Assembly: GCF_019880205.1 (NCBI RefSeq)
Contig: NZ_CP082296.1
Span: 1-64,000, forward strand
Source of the DNA: Pantoea alfalfae
GTDB taxonomy: Bacteria > Pseudomonadota > Gammaproteobacteria > Enterobacterales > Enterobacteriaceae
DNA length: 64,000 nt
Reading direction: 5' to 3'
A model generated the notes under the pieces. That model searched no databases, was not told where the DNA came from, and saw only the letters and a program-made list of their open reading frames with translations. A program made the position numbers and the translations under genes. This document shows, one piece after another, positions 1 to 7,482 of this stretch (position 1 is its first letter; each line of letters begins with the position of its first letter).

Positions 1-1275
1 GGTGGAACGGGCATGGTCAATCTGGCTTCCCCTGACATCAAAAAATTCAGCGATGCCGACTTCCCGCACTGGACAGGGTGGCGGATGGTGGACGATGACA
101 CGGACAACAACAGTCAGTGTAATTCTCCCCTTATCGCTGGATTGCAGGACAGCGGGCATTTCGGCGACCTGAGCAGCCGTCTGGTCTGCCATTTTCCGTT
201 GGAGTGGAATGCTGCCACCTTTGACCAGCGCTATGCCTGGCTCAGAACCGGCTCTGACGATGTTCCTGCCATGTCTGAAGAAGACTATGAACGGCTGAAA
301 AGTCATGCCTCAGCGCTGTGCTTCGAGACCGGTGAACACGGCACCGGCAGGCTGTGGCATTTCCATCCAGTGGCCTTCATTACCCACTTTCGCAAATGCT
401 GCTGGCTGAGCAAATCAGAGCTGAAGCAGCTTGTTCCACAGAACGTATTAAGAGCGGCCGGGCGGAATGATTACCGCTGGGAGGCCATAAATTACCGGGA
501 TGCTGCTGGCAGCATCCCGGACACTATCCGTACGCACATAAACAGGACGATGCAGAAATACCTGATAACCACCCCGCTGCGCATCGCCTGCTTCCTGGGG
601 AACGGCATTCAGGAAACGGGCTGGCTGGGATCGATGGAGGAAGGGTACCGCTATACGGAAACAGACCCGCGCACGCGTCAGGTCATCCGGCGCTACAACA
701 TCTGGTACTACCCGTGGTACGGGCGCGGCCTGTTACAGCTTACCAGCCCGGTGAACTACTTTGATTATTTCAGCTTCCGGGGACGGACCTGCCCTGAAAA
801 TATTAAAAACATCCTGATAAATGAATACCGACGCCTGTATTCATACCGGCCTATTCGCTACTCCGACAATCATCTGTCTGATACCGAAAACCACGTCCCG
901 GAAAATATTATCCGCTGGAGGAATAACGTCAGCAGCGACCTCCATGAGGCGGCCAGCAGCGCCGGATTTTACTGGGTAGCAAGGGATATGGCCCCCTACG
1001 CGGATGCCGAACATGTGCTGGAGCGGTGCAGCGTCACTCCCCGGCGGAGCGGGATAAAGATTTACTACCGCAGCCCGGCCTTCTGGCGGGCCAGCGCCGC
1101 CGTTAACCTGCCAAACCAGGTCAGCAACACTGATTATCAGGGGCTGAATGGTTTTGAGACCCGCTGCTGTGTTTACGGTAGTGCAATAGCTGTCTTCACC
1201 GAGCAGAAATTCCCGGACAGCCATAACAACCCTGTCAACGAAAAACCCGAATCAGACCAGCTAAGGAGAGGCTGA
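1..1275 (+). CDS. GH19/lysozyme-like protein, probable type VI secretion effector, 5' partial
   Basis: The frame is open to the left edge, so the gene probably starts upstream; the first in-window ATG is at 13. Counting from that ATG, residues 185-270 have a chitinase/lysozyme fold signature: a helix with Glu201 in GNGIQETGW, and further on YGRGLLQLTSPVNY, which matches the YRGRGLIQLTGRxNY motif of GH19 enzymes. An N-terminal segment contains GRLWHFHPVAF, which I associate with enterobacterial T6SS-linked cell-wall hydrolases. The likely role is peptidoglycan cleavage in a rival's periplasm. The stop overlaps the next start (TGATG), and that next gene encodes an exported protein, as expected for an effector/immunity pair. 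The last 75 residues are duplicated downstream at 1941-2159. The hydrolase fold is fairly clear; T6SS delivery is inferred, since no secretion genes are in view. Confidence 0.6.
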   Translation, partial: GGTGMVNLASPDIKKFSDADFPHWTGWRMVDDDTDNNSQCNSPLIAGLQDSGHFGDLSSRLVCHFPLEWNAATFDQRYAWLRTGSDDVPAMSEEDYERLKSHASALCFETGEHGTGRLWHFHPVAFITHFRKCCWLSKSELKQLVPQNVLRAAGRNDYRWEAINYRDAAGSIPDTIRTHINRTMQKYLITTPLRIACFLGNGIQETGWLGSMEEGYRYTETDPRTRQVIRRYNIWYYPWYGRGLLQLTSPVNYFDYFSFRGRTCPENIKNILINEYRRLYSYRPIRYSDNHLSDTENHVPENIIRWRNNVSSDLHEAASSAGFYWVARDMAPYADAEHVLERCSVTPRRSGIKIYYRSPAFWRASAAVNLPNQVSNTDYQGLNGFETRCCVYGSAIAVFTEQKFPDSHNNPVNEKPESDQLRRG

Positions 1276-1931
1276 TGAAGAAATTATTATTGCTGATGGC
1301 AATCCCGTGTTTTACATCCGGAAAAATAACGCCTGAAATAACTATTCCAGACAGATTCAGTGAGTTGTCTTTCGACCAGCTATCATTACACAGAGGTAAC
1401 TACCTGGCGAATACAGCTAGCTGCGAAATTGTTTCATTAAAACTATTCCACCCAATAGAGCATAATAAATACCCGCCATCAGCATCCTGGCTTTGCCTGT
1501 TTCCTGTTGATGTCATCAATGACGGATATGGCCCAAACAGATCGCTTGCTGAAAAGGTCTACCTTGATAAAAAAATGGATCGGTGGAAAAAGAAAAAATA
1601 TAACCGAAACAGAAAAGAAACCCAGCGTTCTCTGGATGTTTATGGCATCAAAAGCCTGAGCGAGTTACAGCCTCTGAAGCTGTTTAATATTCAGTCAGTC
1701 AATGCCCGTGGCTATGCGGTTATCGACAGCAATATTCCCTTGGAGGAAAAGCAGAAAGGAGTGAAGAAAAGGCTATCATTCTGCCTGATACAAAACCATA
1801 GCTATTCTGCTTTTTGTGGTTTTGGCTCAATGATTAATGTCGTCGACGGCAAAGAGATTGATTTCACTCTCTATATGCTCAAATCTCTTGAGACAGTTGA
1901 AATGGGATTGCCAGAAAAGCGGATGAAATAA
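1275..1931 (+). CDS. Small exported protein, probable immunity protein (copy 1)
   Basis: This 218-residue protein begins with a short signal-peptide-like stretch (MKKLLLLMAIPCFTSG), so it should be periplasmic, where a peptidoglycan hydrolase would act. Its ATG overlaps the effector stop (TGATG) and is preceded by AAGGAGAG, so the two are translationally coupled. Four Cys positions (SCE, WLCLF, FCLI, AFCG) are shared with the paralogue at 2159-2836 and may form disulfides. The C-terminal half (from SLSELQP to SLETVEMG) is nearly identical to that paralogue, while the N-terminal half is much more diverged. I do not recognise a named family. The immunity role is inferred from coupling, export and duplication. 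Confidence 0.6.
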   Translation: MKKLLLLMAIPCFTSGKITPEITIPDRFSELSFDQLSLHRGNYLANTASCEIVSLKLFHPIEHNKYPPSASWLCLFPVDVINDGYGPNRSLAEKVYLDKKMDRWKKKKYNRNRKETQRSLDVYGIKSLSELQPLKLFNIQSVNARGYAVIDSNIPLEEKQKGVKKRLSFCLIQNHSYSAFCGFGSMINVVDGKEIDFTLYMLKSLETVEMGLPEKRMK

Positions 1932-1940
1932 TATGTTAGA

Positions 1941-2159
1941 AATATTGACTACCGCAGCCCGGCAGTCTGGCAGGCCAGCGCCACCGTTAACCTGCCGGGC
2001 CTGATAAACAACGATCAATATCGGGAGCTGAACGGTTATAATACCCGCTGCTGCGTCTACGGCAGTGCAATAGCTGTTCTCACTGAGCAGAAATTCCCGG
2101 ACAGCCATAACAACCCGGTCAACGAAAAACCCGAATCAGATCAGTTAAGGAGAGGGTAA
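1941..2159 (+). pseudogene. Duplicated 3' remnant of the effector gene
   Basis: In the frame ending with TAA at 2157-2159 the translation matches the last ~72 residues of the first gene (shared TRCCVYGSAIAV, TEQKFPDSHNNPVNEKPE and SDQLRRG). The DNA from about 1945 matches about 1062-1275 with scattered substitutions. There is no in-frame start codon and no upstream catalytic part, so this is an effector tail without its enzyme. It carries the same AAGGAGAG ribosome site and overlapping stop/start (TAATG) used by the following immunity paralogue, which may be why it was retained. Confidence 0.75.
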
Positions 2160-2836
2160 TGGAAAGGTTTTTAATTTTTCTAACTCTGGCATTGTTAGCA
2201 CAAAAATCTGTGGGCTCTATTACTTCAGAGATACATATCCCCTCTGCTTTCAACAAAGACAGGTTTGTTAATTATTACAAAGTTATATCCAGTAACAGCG
2301 GAAATAGTTCATGCGATAACATTTCATTTAAAAATTTCCACCCTCCGGAATACGCAACATTAAAAATAAAACGACCTCCATTTAATACTTGGTTTTGCCT
2401 GTATTCTGCCGATGTCCTGCATAATGGGTACGGGCCGGGAAGAGTATTACCTGAAAAAGTGTACTTTGATACAAATAAAGGATTATGGAAAAAGAAAAAT
2501 TACACATTAAGTAAAGAAAGTAGCCAGCTTTCTCTGAACGTTTATGATATTAAAAACTTGAGCGAGTTGCAACCTGTAGAACTCTATAATATCCAGTCAG
2601 TCAATGCTCGCGGTTATGCGGTTATCGACAGCAATATCCCCAAGCAGGAAAAACAAAACGGGGTAAAGAAAAGTCTGTCATTCTGCCTGATACGTGACGA
2701 AGCTGCATTTTGTGCTTCAGGCTCAATGATCAACCTCGTCGATGGTAAGGAAGTCGATTTCACTCCCTATATGCTTAAATCTCTTGAGACAGTTGAAATG
2801 GGATACCGGCGAAATCAAATAATTGACAGTGACTAA
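2159..2836 (+). CDS. Small exported protein, probable orphan immunity protein (copy 2)
   Basis: This 225-residue paralogue of the protein at 1275-1931 has its own hydrophobic leader (FLIFLTLALLAQKSVGS) and the same four Cys positions. From NLSELQP to SLETVEMG it is about three-quarters identical to copy 1; before that, identity is much lower. It follows a scrap of the effector 3' end, so it looks like an immunity gene captured or retained after duplication, protecting against a variant effector. This function is inferred. The start is set by AAGGAGAG and the TAATG overlap. Confidence 0.6.
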   Translation: MERFLIFLTLALLAQKSVGSITSEIHIPSAFNKDRFVNYYKVISSNSGNSSCDNISFKNFHPPEYATLKIKRPPFNTWFCLYSADVLHNGYGPGRVLPEKVYFDTNKGLWKKKNYTLSKESSQLSLNVYDIKNLSELQPVELYNIQSVNARGYAVIDSNIPKQEKQNGVKKSLSFCLIRDEAAFCASGSMINLVDGKEVDFTPYMLKSLETVEMGYRRNQIIDSD

Positions 2837-2883
2837 ATTCGCCATATGCCTGATTCAAATTCATATAAACAGCTAAGATGCTC

Positions 2884-2920
2884 ACAAGCAAAAGGATCTG
2901 ATAAGGATTCTTTTGCTTGT
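2884..2920 (+). repeat. 11-bp inverted repeat after immunity gene 2
   Basis: ACAAGCAAAAG at 2884-2894 is perfectly complementary to CTTTTGCTTGT at 2910-2920, with a 15-nt loop. It lies about 50 bases after the stop of the immunity paralogue and may end that transcript or stabilise its 3' end. There is no T-run after it, so it is not a typical intrinsic terminator. Confidence 0.45.
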
Positions 2921-3154
2921 CCAGGTCTATCCTGAATTCTTACTCTACGTTTACATTCTACAGAGCGTCAGCCGCCCTCATAGCTTCCCCACCACAGCAC
3001 TGATTATGTGCAATGCCCGTTGCTGGTTCACCATCCCGGTGCTTCCTGTACCAAAACTCGTCTACCTTACTGATATGACTTACTTTAATTTCTGGCACGC
3101 CATTTGCTCAAGTCTTAGCAGTAAGCAGCGTATGACACATTGATAGCAAATAGC
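2921..3154. other. Gene-free spacer between effector locus and guanidine operon
   Basis: A short open frame on the plus strand has no convincing start or protein-like composition, and I recognise no domain on either strand. The stretch should contain the promoter of the guanidine operon, but I could not pick a convincing -35/-10 pair by eye. Confidence 0.35.
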
Positions 3155-3250
3155 TGGCTAGGGTTCCGGTTCACGCAGGTGAATGTCTGGTACGAGAGCT
3201 GGCGACCTCTGCGAGGTTACACGGCGGGACAAAAGCCCGGGAGACAGCGG
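3155..3250 (+). promoter_or_regulatory. Guanidine-I riboswitch (ykkC class)
   Basis: The stretch contains the conserved blocks of the ykkC/guanidine-I aptamer in order: CTAGGGTTCCG (3159-3169), CTGGTACGAGAG (3187-3198), ACACGGCGGGA and CAAAAGCCCGGGAGA (3220-3244). A local hairpin (ACCTCTGCGAGGT) sits between the second and third blocks. The element is 5' of an ABC importer/carboxylase operon, which is a known context for this class. Its 3' edge is shared with a terminator stem, so guanidinium binding should prevent termination and turn the operon on. Confidence 0.92.
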
Positions 3251-3285
3251 CACCATCTGGTGTCCTGCGCTGCTCCCGTTTTTTT
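3238..3285 (+). terminator. Riboswitch-controlled intrinsic terminator
   Basis: CGGGAG (3238-3243) pairs with CTCCCG (3273-3278), continued inward by CAGCG/CGCTG and an ACCA-TC-TGGT tip, and is followed by seven T residues (3279-3285). The 5' arm is the conserved CCGGGAGA of the aptamer, so aptamer folding and terminator formation are mutually exclusive. This is the expression platform of an ON switch. Confidence 0.88.
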
Positions 3286-3305
3286 GTGCCAACCAGAGGT
3301 CAACC

Positions 3306-4361
3306 ATGAAGAAATCTCCCCTCGTGACGCTAATTCTGTCTCTGACGCTGCTGGTCAGCGCGCCGTCTTTCGCCGCCGTCAAAAAAGAGTTCAACATCTG
3401 CTGGACCATTTACGCGGGCTGGATGCCCTGGGGCACCATCAGCAATGAGAAGATCATTGATAAATGGGCCAGCAAATATGGCATCAAAATTCATATCACT
3501 CAGCTCAATGACTACATCGAGTCGATCAACCAGTACACCGCAGGACAGTTCGACGGCTGCACTATGACCAATATGGATGCCCTGACGATTCCTGCGGCAG
3601 GTGGTGTTGACTCCACGGCGCTGATAACGGGTAGCTATTCTGATGGTAACGACGGCGTAGTCCTGAAAGGTGAAAATAAAAAGCTCAGCGATCTGAAAGG
3701 GATGTCGGTCTATCTGCCTGCGCTGTCGGTGTCGCACTATCTTCTGGTCCGCGGGCTGGAGAAAGCCGGGCTGCAGGAAAAAGACGTTAAAGTCGTAAAT
3801 ACCTCCGATGCCGATATTGTCTCAGCGTTCGGCACCAGCCACGTAAAAGCGGCTGTGGCCTGGAACCCGCAGCTTTCGGTCATCAAAAAGACCCCGCAGA
3901 CGACAGAAGTGTTCAGCTCATCGGCCGTGCCGGGTGAGCTGATTGACATGATGGTGGTGAATACCGACACCCTGAAAGATAACCCCGCACTTGGCAAGGC
4001 GCTGACCGGTGCCTGGTTTGAAATGATGGTGAAGATGCAAGCCGGAGACACCCAGGCGCTGAGCGCAATGGCGGCCGATTCCGGTACGGACCTCGCTGGT
4101 TACAAAGCGCAGCTGAAAACGACCCACCTGTTCTGGACTCCTGCCGAAACCCAGACCTTTGTCTCTTCCCCCGATCTGGCAAAAACCATGCAGCGTGTCG
4201 CTGCGTTTTCCTTTGATAAAGGGTTGCTGGGCGAGGGCGCGCAAAGCGCTGACTTCATTGGTATGAGCTTCCCTGGCAACGTCACCGTCGGTGATACCGC
4301 AAACATCAAACTGCGCTTTGACGACAGCTATCTGAAGCTGGCCGCTGCGGGCAAGCTGTAA
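3306..4361 (+). CDS. ABC transporter substrate-binding protein (NitT/TauT family), probable guanidine importer
   Basis: This 351-residue protein has a clear Sec signal peptide (MKKSPLVTLILSLTLLVSAPSFAA) and the NitT/TauT periplasmic binding fold: CWTIYAGWMPWG near the mature start and a mid-protein block with SVSHYLLVRGLEKAGL. The ATG at 3306 follows AGAGG; a longer frame exists upstream but runs through the riboswitch and is not credible. It is the first gene after the guanidine-I riboswitch, with the permease 24 bases downstream. The ligand, guanidinium or a related compound, is inferred from this context; older annotations of such clusters call it a urea or nitrate/sulfonate transporter. 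Confidence 0.88.
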   Translation: MKKSPLVTLILSLTLLVSAPSFAAVKKEFNICWTIYAGWMPWGTISNEKIIDKWASKYGIKIHITQLNDYIESINQYTAGQFDGCTMTNMDALTIPAAGGVDSTALITGSYSDGNDGVVLKGENKKLSDLKGMSVYLPALSVSHYLLVRGLEKAGLQEKDVKVVNTSDADIVSAFGTSHVKAAVAWNPQLSVIKKTPQTTEVFSSSAVPGELIDMMVVNTDTLKDNPALGKALTGAWFEMMVKMQAGDTQALSAMAADSGTDLAGYKAQLKTTHLFWTPAETQTFVSSPDLAKTMQRVAAFSFDKGLLGEGAQSADFIGMSFPGNVTVGDTANIKLRFDDSYLKLAAAGKL

Positions 4362-4385
4362 TCACCGTACTCAGGAGTTATTGCT

Positions 4386-5201
4386 ATGCGCCACATCAAC
4401 CGCTATCCCCGGCAGGGAATGCGCCTGACGCTGATGCTGTTACCGTTTGTGTTGCTTATCGCCGCGTGGTTTATCAGTTCGGCAGTGCGTCTGGAAGCCA
4501 ATCCCCACGACAAACTGCTGCCCGGCCTGTCGCAGATGATCGCGGCCATCGACCGGATGGCGTTCACGCCGGACAAGCGCAGCGGGGAGTATCTGCTGTG
4601 GGCGGATACGTGGATTAGCTTAACTCGTCTGCTGACTGGCCTGGCGCTCTCTTCGGTAATTGGCTTGTGCATCGGCATTGCTGCGGGCGTCTTTCCGATG
4701 ACCCGCGCGGCGCTGTCACCCTTCATGACCGTGGTGTCGATGATCCCGCCGCTGGCGCTGCTGCCAATGCTGTTTATCGTCTTCGGGCTGGATGAGCTGT
4801 CAAAAGTGATGCTGATCGTCATCGGCATCACACCGATGCTGGCACGCGATTTGGAACATCGGGCGCGGGAAATCCCCGCAGAGCTGTTTATCAAAGCACA
4901 AACCCTGGGGGCGAACAGCTGGACGGTGGTGCTGCGGGTCGTGCTGCCGCAGCTGTTATCCCGGCTGATTACGTCGCTGCGTCTGCTGCTGGGATCGGCA
5001 TGGCTCTTTCTGATCTCCGCCGAAGCCATTTCCGCGACTGCCGGGCTGGGTTATCGCATCTTCCTCGTCCGCCGCTATATGGCGATGGATGTGATCATTC
5101 CTTATGTCATCTGGATCACGCTGCTGGCGTGGCTGATGGACCTCGCGCTGCGTCAGCTGCACAAAACCTTTTTCCCCTGGGCGGAAGGAGGCCGGGAATG
5201 A
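4386..5201 (+). CDS. ABC transporter permease, guanidine importer
   Basis: This 271-residue protein has about six membrane segments and the BPD_transp_1 EAA-type loop (AREIPAELFIKAQTLGANSW), which contacts the ATPase. It belongs to the NitT/TauT (SsuC-like) permeases. AGGAG lies before the ATG. Its stop overlaps the ATPase start by 4 bases (ATGA), so the two should be made together. The importer assignment is firm; the substrate is inferred from the riboswitch and downstream enzymes. Confidence 0.87.
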   Translation: MRHINRYPRQGMRLTLMLLPFVLLIAAWFISSAVRLEANPHDKLLPGLSQMIAAIDRMAFTPDKRSGEYLLWADTWISLTRLLTGLALSSVIGLCIGIAAGVFPMTRAALSPFMTVVSMIPPLALLPMLFIVFGLDELSKVMLIVIGITPMLARDLEHRAREIPAELFIKAQTLGANSWTVVLRVVLPQLLSRLITSLRLLLGSAWLFLISAEAISATAGLGYRIFLVRRYMAMDVIIPYVIWITLLAWLMDLALRQLHKTFFPWAEGGRE

Positions 5202-5983
5202 GTTTTATCGATATCAAAAATATCTGGCAGGAGTATGGCGACCACGTGGTGCTGGAGCGCATCAATCTGCAGGTGAAAGAGGGCGAGTTCTGCTCGCTGG
5301 TGGGTGCGTCCGGCTGCGGTAAGTCGACGTTTTTACGCCTGCTGCTCGGTCATGAGAAGCCAACGCGGGGAACGATCACGCTGGATGGCGAGCAGCTGCC
5401 CGGAGAGCCGGATCGCAGCCGTGGCGTGGTGTTTCAACGCTACTCGGTTTTCCCTCATCTCAACGTGCTGGATAACGTCACCATTGGCCTCGAACTTCCG
5501 GCGTCACCCTTTATCGGGCGGCTGTCTGGCGCCCGGAAACGCCAGGCCCGTGAGCAGGCAAAACAGATGCTGGAGAAAGTCGGGCTGGGCCATTCGCTGG
5601 ATAAATATCCGGCGCAGCTTTCCGGCGGAATGCAGCAGCGGCTGGCCATTGCGCAGGCGTTTGTGATGCAACCACGCGTGCTGCTGCTGGATGAGCCGTT
5701 TGGCGCGCTGGATCCCGGCATCCGCAAAGATATGCATGCGCTGCTGCTCCAGCTGTGGAGCGAAACCCGGATGACGGTGTTTATGGTCACGCATGACCTT
5801 GCCGAAGGCTTCAATCTGGGAACCCGGCTGCTGGTGTTTGACAAAGTGCGCATCGACCCGCAGGCCCCCAATGCGTGGGGTGCGCGTATCACTTACGACA
5901 TCCCGCTTAATGAAACGCGGCTGTCGCAGCTGACGACCGGCAGCAGAAACAACATTTACCCTTTAAAGGAGACCGCTCAATGA
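5198..5983 (+). CDS. ABC transporter ATP-binding protein, guanidine importer
   Basis: This 261-residue ATPase shows Walker A (GASGCGKST, about residue 37), the Q-loop (VVFQRYSVFP), the signature LSGGMQQR, Walker B (VLLLDEPFG) and the H-loop (VTHD). It energises the importer formed with the two preceding gene products. The start at 5198 overlaps the permease stop (ATGA); an earlier in-frame start lies inside the permease gene and is unlikely. The 3' end overlaps the next start by 4 bases. Confidence 0.92.
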   Translation: MSFIDIKNIWQEYGDHVVLERINLQVKEGEFCSLVGASGCGKSTFLRLLLGHEKPTRGTITLDGEQLPGEPDRSRGVVFQRYSVFPHLNVLDNVTIGLELPASPFIGRLSGARKRQAREQAKQMLEKVGLGHSLDKYPAQLSGGMQQRLAIAQAFVMQPRVLLLDEPFGALDPGIRKDMHALLLQLWSETRMTVFMVTHDLAEGFNLGTRLLVFDKVRIDPQAPNAWGARITYDIPLNETRLSQLTTGSRNNIYPLKETAQ

Positions 5984-6708
5984 CAGATCTTTTTCATTCA
6001 GCCCCGAGCGTGCGCGAAGAGCCGCTGCCCGGTGGCGCGCATACCTCGCTGATTCTGCGTAAAGGGCAGATCCTGCGCCTGACCGACATTGAGGGCGGTG
6101 CGAACGTCAGCATGATGATGCTCAATCCGCACGAGAAAAGTGAACGGCTGAATCTGCCGGACACCCTGAAAGGCCAGCACACCGCCCGACTGACGACCGG
6201 CTACTGCTTCTACTCCGATATGGGGCGCGTGATGGCCGGGATCGTTGCGGATAGCTGCGGCTGGCACGATCCGTTCGGCGGCGTACTCAACGCGGCGGAA
6301 ACACAGGAAAAATACGGTGCCGGGCGCTATCAGGAGCTGCGCAACGGTTTCTATCGCAACGGCGTAGATAATCTGCTGGTTGAGATGGGCAAATGGGATC
6401 TGGGTCTGGAAGATCTGCTGATGGTCGTTAACTTTTTCAGCAAGGTCACGGTTGATGACCAGGGCCGCTTCGGGTTCAGCACAGGCAATAGCCAGGCGGG
6501 TGATTTCGTTGAGCTTTACGCGCCCATGGACGTGCTGATGGTGCTGACCGCGCTGCCACATCCGCAGGATCCCGCCACTGACTATCTCCCGCGTCCGGTC
6601 CAGTTGAGCTGGTATCAGGCTGACGATATGCAGGTTGTAAGCGATGCGATTGCGAATCGCGGTGAAAACCAGCGTGCGCTTCAGAACACCCAACTTTTTG
6701 CCCTGTGA
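5980..6708 (+). CDS. DUF1989 protein (urea carboxylase-associated 2), probable carboxyguanidine deiminase subunit
   Basis: This 242-residue DUF1989 protein carries the motif [11 protein letters not shown] (about residues 90-100), with Cys and His positioned for a metal or catalytic site. It is paired with a paralogue 10 bases downstream, and both precede a large biotin carboxylase. In characterised guanidine operons the pair (CgdAB) deiminates carboxyguanidine to allophanate. A strong AAGGAGA precedes the ATG, which overlaps the ATPase stop. The family assignment is firm; which Cgd subunit it is I cannot tell. Confidence 0.85.
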   Translation: MTDLFHSAPSVREEPLPGGAHTSLILRKGQILRLTDIEGGANVSMMMLNPHEKSERLNLPDTLKGQHTARLTTGYCFYSDMGRVMAGIVADSCGWHDPFGGVLNAAETQEKYGAGRYQELRNGFYRNGVDNLLVEMGKWDLGLEDLLMVVNFFSKVTVDDQGRFGFSTGNSQAGDFVELYAPMDVLMVLTALPHPQDPATDYLPRPVQLSWYQADDMQVVSDAIANRGENQRALQNTQLFAL

Positions 6709-6718
6709 GGAGGCTGCG

Positions 6719-7354
6719 ATGACCCTTATTAACTCTGATCGTCGTCCTGAAGATGCTGTCTATCGCCACGTAATCCCGGCAGGCGAGCCGTGGCTGTTCG
6801 AAGTCAAAAAAGGACAGACGCTGCGCCTGCTCGACCTCGAAGGGAATCAGGCAATTGATACCCTGTTTTACAACAGCGATAACCCGCGGGAACGCTACGA
6901 TCCTCAGCGTACGCTGCGTCGTCAGGGAAACGTCTATCTGACCACCGGCAGCGTGCTCTATTCGAATCTCGGCAATCCGCTGCTGACGATCGTCGCCGAC
7001 ACCTGCGGTCGTCACGATACCCTGGGCGGAGCCTGCTCGCAGGAGAGCAACACCGTGCGTTATGCCCAGGATAAGCGCTACATGCACAGCTGCAGGGATA
7101 ACTTTCTCTGCGCCTGCCTGCATGATGGCCGTCTTCACAAGCGGGATATCGGCGCCAACATTAACTTTTTCATGAATGTTCCGGTCACGCCTGAAGGCGG
7201 TCTGACCTTTGAAGACGGCTTATCTGCGCCTGGCAAATATGTCGACCTGGTGGCTGAATGCAACGTAATGGTGCTGATCTCCAACTGTCCGCAGCTGAAT
7301 AACCCCTGTAATGGCTGGAATCCGACACCCGCCGAAGTGCTGGTGTGGAACTGA
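6719..7354 (+). CDS. DUF1989 protein (urea carboxylase-associated 1), probable carboxyguanidine deiminase subunit
   Basis: This 211-residue DUF1989 protein is homologous to its upstream neighbour. It has the fuller motif [18 protein letters not shown], with two Cys and one His, so it may carry the main active site of the heteromer. GAGGAGG precedes the ATG at 6719; the longer upstream frame overlaps the previous gene without a ribosome site. Together the two should convert carboxyguanidine to allophanate and ammonia. The function rests on the known CgdAB role in the same gene order. Confidence 0.86.
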   Translation: MTLINSDRRPEDAVYRHVIPAGEPWLFEVKKGQTLRLLDLEGNQAIDTLFYNSDNPRERYDPQRTLRRQGNVYLTTGSVLYSNLGNPLLTIVADTCGRHDTLGGACSQESNTVRYAQDKRYMHSCRDNFLCACLHDGRLHKRDIGANINFFMNVPVTPEGGLTFEDGLSAPGKYVDLVAECNVMVLISNCPQLNNPCNGWNPTPAEVLVWN

Positions 7355-7355
7355 T

Positions 7356-7406
7356 ATGGCCTTGCGCACTGACCTTCTGAACATTCCGCCGACGCACGCC
7401 GCTTAA
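7356..7406 (+). CDS. Possible 16-residue ORF before the guanidine-II riboswitch
   Basis: ATG at 7356, one base after the preceding stop codon, opens a frame reading MALRTDLLNIPPTHAA and then TAA. It has no good ribosome site and would rely on reinitiation. It ends 15 bases before the first hairpin of the internal riboswitch. It may be a leader peptide or a gene remnant, or may mean nothing. Confidence 0.2.
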   Translation: MALRTDLLNIPPTHAA

Positions 7407-7421
7407 GTGCCGGTCAGCCCC

Positions 7422-7475
7422 GGGGACGGCCCCAGGGAATATCGAATTTTGCGGGACGACCCGCATCCCTGAGAG
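7422..7475 (+). promoter_or_regulatory. Guanidine-II riboswitch (mini-ykkC) before the carboxylase
   Basis: Two short perfect hairpins with ACGR loops lie in tandem: GGGG-ACGG-CCCC at 7422-7433 and GCGGG-ACGA-CCCGC at 7451-7464, with a 17-nt linker. This is the defining layout of the guanidine-II class. The linker CAGGGA (7433-7438) is complementary to TCCCTG (7466-7471), which abuts the ribosome site GAGAG (7471-7475) of the carboxylase gene at 7483. Guanidinium-stabilised loop-loop contact could therefore free the ribosome site. The element lies inside an operon already under a guanidine-I switch. Confidence 0.85.
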
Positions 7476-7482
7476 TTCGCTT

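Noticed and set aside
2913..3143. 76-codon plus-strand frame
   Set aside because: It has no credible start or ribosome site, no domain, and an unlikely composition.
3183..3305. In-frame N-terminal extension of the substrate-binding protein
   Set aside because: It runs through the riboswitch and terminator, has no ribosome site, and would bury the signal peptide.
5000..5197. In-frame upstream start for the ABC ATPase
   Set aside because: It lies within the permease gene; the ATGA overlap at 5198 gives a normal ATPase N-terminus.
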